A stretch of DNA of 64,000 nt, from assembly GCF_029318635.1 (NCBI RefSeq), contig NZ_CP119676.1:636614-700613 (forward strand), given 5' to 3'. The notes beneath the pieces were generated by a model that saw only the letters and a program-made list of their open reading frames with translations, did no database searches and was not told the DNA's origin. The stretch is from Varunaivibrio sulfuroxidans. GTDB taxonomy: Bacteria > Pseudomonadota > Alphaproteobacteria > Rhodospirillales > Magnetovibrionaceae. Shown here one piece after another: positions 58,941 to 64,000 of the stretch. Position 1 is the first letter of the stretch. Each line of letters begins with the position of its first letter. The position numbers and the translations under genes are program-made.

Positions 58941-60935
58941 CTATTCTCCCATTCTGCTTTCGACGATATCGACAAGACATTTGGCCGCGCGCATTCCCGG
59001 AGACGGTCCGCCCAAACCTAGTTTTTCCAGGGCCGCTCCCGCATCTTCGATCTGGCGGCGACGCGCGGCGGCGTCATCCATCAGGCGCGCAACGGCGGCG
59101 CATAGAAGCTCGGGGCGGCAACGCTCGTTGAGAAATTCGGGGACCGCCTCGCGGTCCAGGATAATATTGATCAGGTTGGCGAAGCGCACACGCACCAAAC
59201 GCCGCGCCAGCCAGACCGTCAACGGGTTCAGTTTATAGGCGATGACCGTGGGCGTCTTGGACAGCGCCAGTTCCAGCGCCACCGTGCCCGAGGCGGCAAG
59301 CGCCACGTCGGTCGCGGCAAGGGCGTCGTACTTATCCTTTACCCCGATAACGATGCTGACCGAAAACGGCCAATCCCGCGTGGCGGCGCGCACATCGTCC
59401 AAGCGGGCGGCGACACAGGGGATCACGACGTGGAATTCGCCCTTGTCGCGCGCTAAAAGAGTCAAGGCGCGCGCAAAAACCGGCAACATCTTAGAGGTTT
59501 CACTGTGCCGCGATCCGGGCAACACCGCGACCAAGGTCGTCGCCGGCGCGATCGCGTGATCCGCGCGAAAACGCGCCCCGTCCCCCGCATCGGCGCCGCT
59601 TTCGACGATCGGATGACCGACAAAGGTCGCCGCCAACCCCGCCTTTTCGAAATAGGGCGGCTCGAACGGCAACAGGCAGAGCATGTGATCGAGGAAGCGG
59701 GCGACTTTTCGCGCCCTGCCCGCCCGCCACGCCCACACCGTCGGCGCGACGTAATGGACCAACGCAATCCCCACCCCCTTCAACTTGCGCGCCACACGAA
59801 AATTGAAGTCCGGGGCGTCGATGCAAACCAGACAATCGGGGCGCTCCCGGCGCACGGCGCGGGCGGTCTCACGAATGCGCCCGATCAGGGTCGGTAATTT
59901 CGGCAACACCTCGGCCAGCCCCATGACGCTCAGTTCGGACATGGGAAACAAACTGTCGAGCCCTTGCTCGGCCATCCGCACCCCGCCGATCCCGGAAAAA
60001 TGCACCCGATCGGCATAGATCTCCCGCAATGACGCCATCAGGCGCCCTCCCAGTTCGTCGCCGGAAGGCTCGCCGGCGATAATAAAAAAGTGTCGGCGGC
60101 GGAGGTCCGCGATCTCCCCGGAGGACATCCCATAAACGAACAAACCCGCCTTGTCGGCGGCGGCGATCACCGCATCCCGATCGACGATCAGCGCACCTCC
60201 CGCCTCGACGGCGATACCGGTCAACCCCGCCTTGCGGGCATTTTCGATCGTATCGACACCGATGGTCGGCAGATCGACGCGGCGTTCCTGGCCGGGCTTG
60301 GAAATTTTCACCAAAACCCCGCGGGTTCGCGCGCCCGCCTGCGACGCGCCCAACTTCGCCATCATGGCGTCCGTGCCCAAACGGTCCTCGCGGGCGATGA
60401 CGTCCCCGCCGCGGGCGATCGCCGCCTGCCCGATATCGCGCCGCCCCAGGTTCCACGCCGCCCCGGCGGCGATACGCATGTCGGCCAAGGCATCCTCCGT
60501 AGGGCGAGGCGTACCGAGCACGCCGGCACGGGCCAAAAGATCGTGCAGCACGTCGTGGACACCGATAATGCGAAAACCTTCATCCCGTTCAAGCGTGCGC
60601 ACGACGGAGCACAGCAGCCCGTCGTCCCCCCGGGAGAAAGCGCCGCCGAGGGCAAAGCGCAAGGTGCGCAGATCGGGCCATAAATGGGCGAGCGAGGGGC
60701 GGCGGATCGCCCCGGCCATCACCAGTTCACGGACGCCCTCGCGCTTAAGAACGGCGATCGCCCGCCCCGCCGCGCCCAAACGTATCCAGGCATGAGGCGT
60801 GTCCACGACGGTCTCACGATCCGTTTGTCCGTTAAAGGCGATAACGAAAAAATCGCGTCCGCTGTCTCGGCACGCCCGGATCAGGCGCGCCGGAAGCGCG
60901 CCGCCACCGGCCAGAATGCCCAGTTTAGGCTGCAT
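58941..60935 (-). CDS. lpxI-lpxB: LpxI-LpxB fusion: UDP-2,3-diacylglucosamine pyrophosphatase / lipid-A-disaccharide synthase
   Basis: One frame of 664 codons encodes two successive enzymes of lipid A synthesis. Residues 1-268 are LpxI (KLGILAGGGALPARLIRACRD at the start, LGTPRPTEDAL, VKISKPGQERRVDLPTIG, ENARKAGLTGIAVEAGGALI), which hydrolyses UDP-diacylglucosamine to lipid X. Residues 283-664 are LpxB (FFIIAGEPSGDELGGRLMASL, VDIDAPDFNFR-type CIDAPDFNFRVA, YVAPTVWAWR, FVGHPIVES, VLPGSRHSE, ASGTVALELAL), which joins lipid X with UDP-diacylglucosamine. A 14-residue linker (SSGEIADLRRR) joins them. An in-frame ATG (Met270) lies in the linker, but its Shine-Dalgarno signal is weak. Elsewhere in alphaproteobacteria the two are normally separate neighbours. 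It overlaps lpxA by 11 bases. Confidence 0.93.
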   Translation of the reverse strand: MQPKLGILAGGGALPARLIRACRDSGRDFFVIAFNGQTDRETVVDTPHAWIRLGAAGRAIAVLKREGVRELVMAGAIRRPSLAHLWPDLRTLRFALGGAFSRGDDGLLCSVVRTLERDEGFRIIGVHDVLHDLLARAGVLGTPRPTEDALADMRIAAGAAWNLGRRDIGQAAIARGGDVIAREDRLGTDAMMAKLGASQAGARTRGVLVKISKPGQERRVDLPTIGVDTIENARKAGLTGIAVEAGGALIVDRDAVIAAADKAGLFVYGMSSGEIADLRRRHFFIIAGEPSGDELGGRLMASLREIYADRVHFSGIGGVRMAEQGLDSLFPMSELSVMGLAEVLPKLPTLIGRIRETARAVRRERPDCLVCIDAPDFNFRVARKLKGVGIALVHYVAPTVWAWRAGRARKVARFLDHMLCLLPFEPPYFEKAGLAATFVGHPIVESGADAGDGARFRADHAIAPATTLVAVLPGSRHSETSKMLPVFARALTLLARDKGEFHVVIPCVAARLDDVRAATRDWPFSVSIVIGVKDKYDALAATDVALAASGTVALELALSKTPTVIAYKLNPLTVWLARRLVRVRFANLINIILDREAVPEFLNERCRPELLCAAVARLMDDAAARRRQIEDAGAALEKLGLGGPSPGMRAAKCLVDIVESRMGE

Positions 60936-61725
60936 CGTCCAACTTGGGCCGGCAGATCGCCCGCGATGAATCGGCGCGAATGAAATCGACGATTTCCATC
61001 ACCGGCTCGACATCCTTGAACATTTCCGCCACGTCGGCGATGCGTTCGCTCATGGTGCCTTCCTGGGCGAATAAAACGCGATAGGCATTGCGCATGGCAT
61101 GGATAGTTTCCCGGTCGAAATTTCGCCGTTTCAACCCGACGAGGTTCAGCCCCGAAAGATGGGCCCGATTACCGACCACCGAACCGTAGGGAATGATATC
61201 GTGTTCGACGCCGGACATCCCGCCGATCATGGCATGGCGACCGATGCGCACGAATTGATGCACCGCGCACAACCCACCCAAGATCACCCAATCCTCAACG
61301 ACGACATGACCGGCCAACGTCGCATTGTTAACTAAAATAACATTATCTCCAATCACGCAATCGTGCGCGACGTGGGCGCCGACCATAAACAGACAATTAT
61401 TGCCGACGCGGGTCACCATGCCGCCGCCCTGGGTGCCGGGGTTCATGGTGACGTGCTCGCGAATAACGGTGTTGCAGCCGATCTCAAGGCGTGACGGCTC
61501 GCCGGCATATTTCAGATCCTGCGGCTGTAAGCCGATCGAGGCGAAGGGGTAAATCTTACTATTGGCGCCAAGCGTCGTGCGCCCGTCAATGGCGACGTGA
61601 GAAACCAACGTCGCACCATCGCCCAGGTGAACCTCGGGGCCGACAGAGCAAAATGGGCCGACCGTGACATTCTCGCCAATGGTGGCGGTTTGGGCGACGA
61701 TAGCGTTAGGATGGATGGTTGTCAT
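60925..61725 (-). CDS. lpxA: UDP-N-acetylglucosamine acyltransferase
   Basis: LpxA adds the first 3-hydroxyacyl chain to UDP-GlcNAc in lipid A synthesis. The 266-residue protein shows hexapeptide repeats of a left-handed beta-helix (IGENVTVGPFCSVGPEVHLGDGATLVSHVAI), the catalytic His in VGAHVAHDCVIGDN, and GLNLVGLKRRNFDRETI at the C-terminal helical domain. The start MTTIHPNAIV at 61725 is two bases after fabZ. Confidence 0.96.
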   Translation of the reverse strand: MTTIHPNAIVAQTATIGENVTVGPFCSVGPEVHLGDGATLVSHVAIDGRTTLGANSKIYPFASIGLQPQDLKYAGEPSRLEIGCNTVIREHVTMNPGTQGGGMVTRVGNNCLFMVGAHVAHDCVIGDNVILVNNATLAGHVVVEDWVILGGLCAVHQFVRIGRHAMIGGMSGVEHDIIPYGSVVGNRAHLSGLNLVGLKRRNFDRETIHAMRNAYRVLFAQEGTMSERIADVAEMFKDVEPVMEIVDFIRADSSRAICRPKLDDAA

Positions 61726-61727
61726 TA

Positions 61728-62192
61728 TCAATTGTCCACGATCATGGCGGCGAAAACAGCCTCGGCGACGAGCACGTCGCCGACAAAGGCGTTGCCCTGG
61801 AACTTCCACACGTTGGCCCGCTGGCGCTTCTTTTCAACGACAAAGCGCACGGTGTCGCCGGGCGTGACAGGTTTACGAAAGCGCGCCTGATCGACCGACA
61901 TGAAATAGACCAGTTTGCCCTCGGCCCCTTTACCCATGGTGCGCACGACAACCACCGCCGCCGTTTGCGCCATCGCCTCGATCATCAGCACCCCCGGCAT
62001 TACCGGGTGCCCCGGGAAATGACCCTGAAAGAAGGGCTCGTTAATGGTCACGTTTTTGACTCCCGTGGCGCCGACATCGGGCGTGATATCAACGACGCGA
62101 TCAATCATCAAAAACGGGTAACGGTGGGGTATCATTTCCATGATCCGAACGATATCAATGCTTTCGGCAACAGTATTTGTCTCAGGACTCAT
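61728..62192 (-). CDS. fabZ: 3-hydroxyacyl-ACP dehydratase FabZ
   Basis: FabZ dehydrates 3-hydroxyacyl-ACP in fatty acid elongation and competes with LpxA for the same substrate. The 154-residue protein has the hot-dog fold with [16 protein letters not shown] (catalytic His) and [24 protein letters not shown] (catalytic Glu). ATG 62190-62192 gives the family start; the longer frame to 62252 runs into lpxD. It overlaps lpxD by four bases. Confidence 0.96.
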   Translation of the reverse strand: MSPETNTVAESIDIVRIMEMIPHRYPFLMIDRVVDITPDVGATGVKNVTINEPFFQGHFPGHPVMPGVLMIEAMAQTAAVVVVRTMGKGAEGKLVYFMSVDQARFRKPVTPGDTVRFVVEKKRQRANVWKFQGNAFVGDVLVAEAVFAAMIVDN

Positions 62193-63235
62193 CGGATGGA
62201 CCCCTTGTCTTTCTTCTTTGTCAATGTACCCAGGCGGGCGACCTGCCGCCAAAAATCCTTCGCTGCGATGGCGGGGGAGCCGGCGACCGTGGCGCCGGGG
62301 GCGATATCGCGCATCACACCGCTTTGCGCCGCCATCCGTGCGCCATCGCCGATCGTCAAATGCCCGGCGATTCCGACTTGCCCCCCAGCCACGACATAAT
62401 TGCCCAGCTTCGTGCTTCCCGATATTCCGACCTGAGAGACCACGAAGCAGCCTCTTCCCATCTGTACGTTGTGCCCGATTTGGACCAGATTGTCGATCTT
62501 ACAACCATCGCCGATCATGGTGTCCGGCCCCGTTCCCCGGTCTATCGTGGTATTCGCGCCAATTTCGACGTCGTCACCAATCAGCACACGTCCCAACTGC
62601 GGAATTTTCAAATGATCGAGACTGCCGGGCGGGCGGGCGGGGGCGAAACCGAAACCGTCCTGCCCTATCCGCGCGCCGGGATGAACGATCGCCCGCGCGC
62701 CGACCCGACTAAACTGAACCGTCACATTGGCGCCGATCCGGGCGTCATCGCCGATGACCACGCCTTCGCCGATCACTGTATTGGCGCCAATGTGGCAACG
62801 CGCGCCGAGTTCCACGCCCTGCGCGATGACGACCCCGGCGTCCACCCGACACCCCGCCCCCAAACGTACGGTGGGATCGACATACGCCGAGGGATGGACC
62901 GTTTCGGCGGGCGTCGTCATCGGGTAAAACGCCTGGGCGAGACGCGCATAGGCGCGATACGGCTCGTCGGTCACCAACAAGACCATACCCTCCGGCGCAC
63001 GCGGAGCTAAATCGGGATGCACGATACATGCGCCCGCCTTGCTTGCCGCGAAGGCGGCGGCGTAATTCTTATTGTCCAGAAAACTAATCTCGTCAGCCTC
63101 GGCCCGGTCCAGTGGCGCGACATCCCTGATCCGCCTGCTCTCGTCGGCGCAACGCGAAAGTTCGGCCTTGGCGATATCGGCGATTTGGCGAAGCGTCAAC
63201 GGACCCGCACAACTGAAAAAACGGGGATCCGCCAT
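62189..63235 (-). CDS. lpxD: UDP-3-O-(3-hydroxyacyl)glucosamine N-acyltransferase
   Basis: LpxD adds the second 3-hydroxyacyl chain to lipid A precursors. The 348-residue trimeric hexapeptide-repeat enzyme has an N-terminal substrate-binding domain (about 1-110), the helix repeats, and the catalytic His in [23 protein letters not shown]. It follows skp by three bases and overlaps fabZ. Confidence 0.96.
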   Translation of the reverse strand: MADPRFFSCAGPLTLRQIADIAKAELSRCADESRRIRDVAPLDRAEADEISFLDNKNYAAAFAASKAGACIVHPDLAPRAPEGMVLLVTDEPYRAYARLAQAFYPMTTPAETVHPSAYVDPTVRLGAGCRVDAGVVIAQGVELGARCHIGANTVIGEGVVIGDDARIGANVTVQFSRVGARAIVHPGARIGQDGFGFAPARPPGSLDHLKIPQLGRVLIGDDVEIGANTTIDRGTGPDTMIGDGCKIDNLVQIGHNVQMGRGCFVVSQVGISGSTKLGNYVVAGGQVGIAGHLTIGDGARMAAQSGVMRDIAPGATVAGSPAIAAKDFWRQVARLGTLTKKKDKGSIR

Positions 63236-63238
63236 GAC

Positions 63239-63817
63239 TTATTTATCCGGTTTGGCGACTTTGAAGGCCGGCAGTTTTTTGTCTAAACGTTCCAGGACAA
63301 TATCGGAAATGTCCAATGCCGTCGCATAAAAAATGGTTTGCTGCGCGTTCAACACCAGCGTTAGATGATTTTCCTCGGACACCTTTTTAATAACCTCGAT
63401 CAAGGCCTTGTTGATCGCCTCGTTGGCGGCGAGGCGAACCTTGTTGAGGGCTTGCAAGCGCTGCTGAACCTCGGCTTGAACCTTGCTCAGACGTTGTTCG
63501 AATTTTCGCCGCTCGGCGGCATAAGCCTCCGGAGCAAGGAGCGTGCGCTTGCGGTTCAATTCCTGTTCAACGCCACGCAGAGTATCTTCTTCCTTCTTGA
63601 TATCCTGTTGGATGGCGTCGTGATATTTTTTGATCTGTTCGCCGACATTTTTCGTGACCTTCGCCTTGGCCCGAATCATATCGAGATTAAGCAACGCAAC
63701 CTTGACCGCAACCTCTCCGCGGGCAGGCGCCGTTCCGGTCTTTTGTTGCGCGAAGGCCGGAGGGGTCATCGCCAATGTGACCAACGTAAATAAGGCGGCG
63801 AGGAATGTACGCATCAC
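63239..63817 (-). CDS. skp: Periplasmic chaperone Skp (OmpH family)
   Basis: Skp holds unfolded outer-membrane proteins in the periplasm before BamA inserts them. The 192-residue precursor has a signal peptide ending about residue 23 (PAFA), then a short N-terminal strand (VALLNLDMIRAKAK) and a long helical coiled coil (about 55-140), followed by VIKKVSEENHLTLVLNAQQTIFYA and LDISDIVLERLDKKLP. It lies between bamA and lpxD as in many Gram-negative bacteria. Confidence 0.93.
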   Translation of the reverse strand: MMRTFLAALFTLVTLAMTPPAFAQQKTGTAPARGEVAVKVALLNLDMIRAKAKVTKNVGEQIKKYHDAIQQDIKKEEDTLRGVEQELNRKRTLLAPEAYAAERRKFEQRLSKVQAEVQQRLQALNKVRLAANEAINKALIEVIKKVSEENHLTLVLNAQQTIFYATALDISDIVLERLDKKLPAFKVAKPDK

Positions 63818-63906
63818 GTCATAACCTTTTTTAAAAAACGGGTTAAGTATGGGTCTTTTGAACAGGAAAATTAGATTTGACCCGAAGAAACAACCATGAT
63901 TCAGGC

Positions 63907-64000
63907 CTAGAATCTGGTCCCGATATTAACGCGCATGACTTCGCTCTTGTCATATTTTTCATGTAACACGGGCCAAGCGAAATCGACGCCGATCGGTCCG
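63907..64000 (-). CDS. bamA: Outer-membrane protein assembly factor BamA, C-terminal end (runs off the window)
   Basis: The last 30 codons read GPIGVDFAWPVLHEKYDKSE and end in a C-terminal Phe (RVNIGTRF), the strand and terminal aromatic residue expected of a beta-barrel. The position before skp and lpxD identifies it as bamA. BamA folds and inserts outer-membrane proteins. The rest of the gene lies past the right edge of the window. Confidence 0.85.
   Translation of the reverse strand, partial: GPIGVDFAWPVLHEKYDKSEVMRVNIGTRF

Overview
The window looks like chromosome of a free-living alphaproteobacterium of Rhodospirillales type. The evidence is the gene order (ppiD-trpE, trpGDC-moaC-moeA-lexA-comEC-gltX-gltA, and lpxD-fabZ-lpxA-lpxI-lpxB behind skp and bamA), a lipoyl domain on the E1-beta subunit of pyruvate dehydrogenase, an alphaproteobacterial-type LexA box (GAAC-N7-GAAC), a bactofilin/M23 pair, and DUF4169/DUF4170 proteins. 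Genes are dense and GC-rich. I see no rRNA, tRNA, CRISPR array, prophage or complete insertion sequence.

Region 1 (1-13400) holds folK (partial), a NYN-domain protein, a family 5 uracil-DNA glycosylase, DUF4169 and DUF4170 proteins, the first copy of a ~270-bp MITE-like element, a MerR-type HTH/class III nucleotide cyclase fusion with palindromic sites around its promoter, a molybdopterin oxidoreductase, smpB, dapA, a soluble lytic transglycosylase, a haloacid dehalogenase-like protein, a threonine dehydratase-like enzyme, and a bactofilin overlapping an M23 endopeptidase.

Region 2 (13600-30300) holds pgpA, pncC, a COQ10-type START protein, lipA and the pyruvate dehydrogenase cluster pdhA-pdhB-pdhC-cupin-lpdA. 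The lipoyl-domain DNA of pdhB and pdhC is almost identical. Then come a DUF4336 protein beside the second MITE copy, an ABM-domain protein, an FtsB-like protein and the eno, kdsA, pyrG, secG, tpiA run.

Region 3 (30600-49570) is ppiD-trpE, then a CueR-controlled copper cluster (copZ, a YibQ-type deacetylase, cueR, copA) on the opposite strand that separates trpE from trpGDC, then moaC, moeA, lexA, comEC, gltX and gltA. Two CueR-type promoters with 19-bp spacers are readable.

Region 4 (49700-64000) is an accessory block between gltA and the lipid A genes: ugpBAEC for glycerol 3-phosphate uptake behind a Pho-box-like repeat, a secreted rhizavidin-type avidin, and an FbpABC/AfuABC-type ABC transporter, also with a Pho-box-like site. 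After it come gloA and the lipid A operon bamA-skp-lpxD-fabZ-lpxA-lpxI/lpxB. In that operon lpxI and lpxB are one continuous 664-codon reading frame, an apparent fusion of two successive-pathway enzymes.

The items most worth following up are the LpxI-LpxB fusion, the MerR-cyclase with its candidate operators, the dimeric-type avidin among phosphate-regulated transporters, the copper insertion in the trp genes, the lipoyl-domain sequence homogenisation, and the MITE family.
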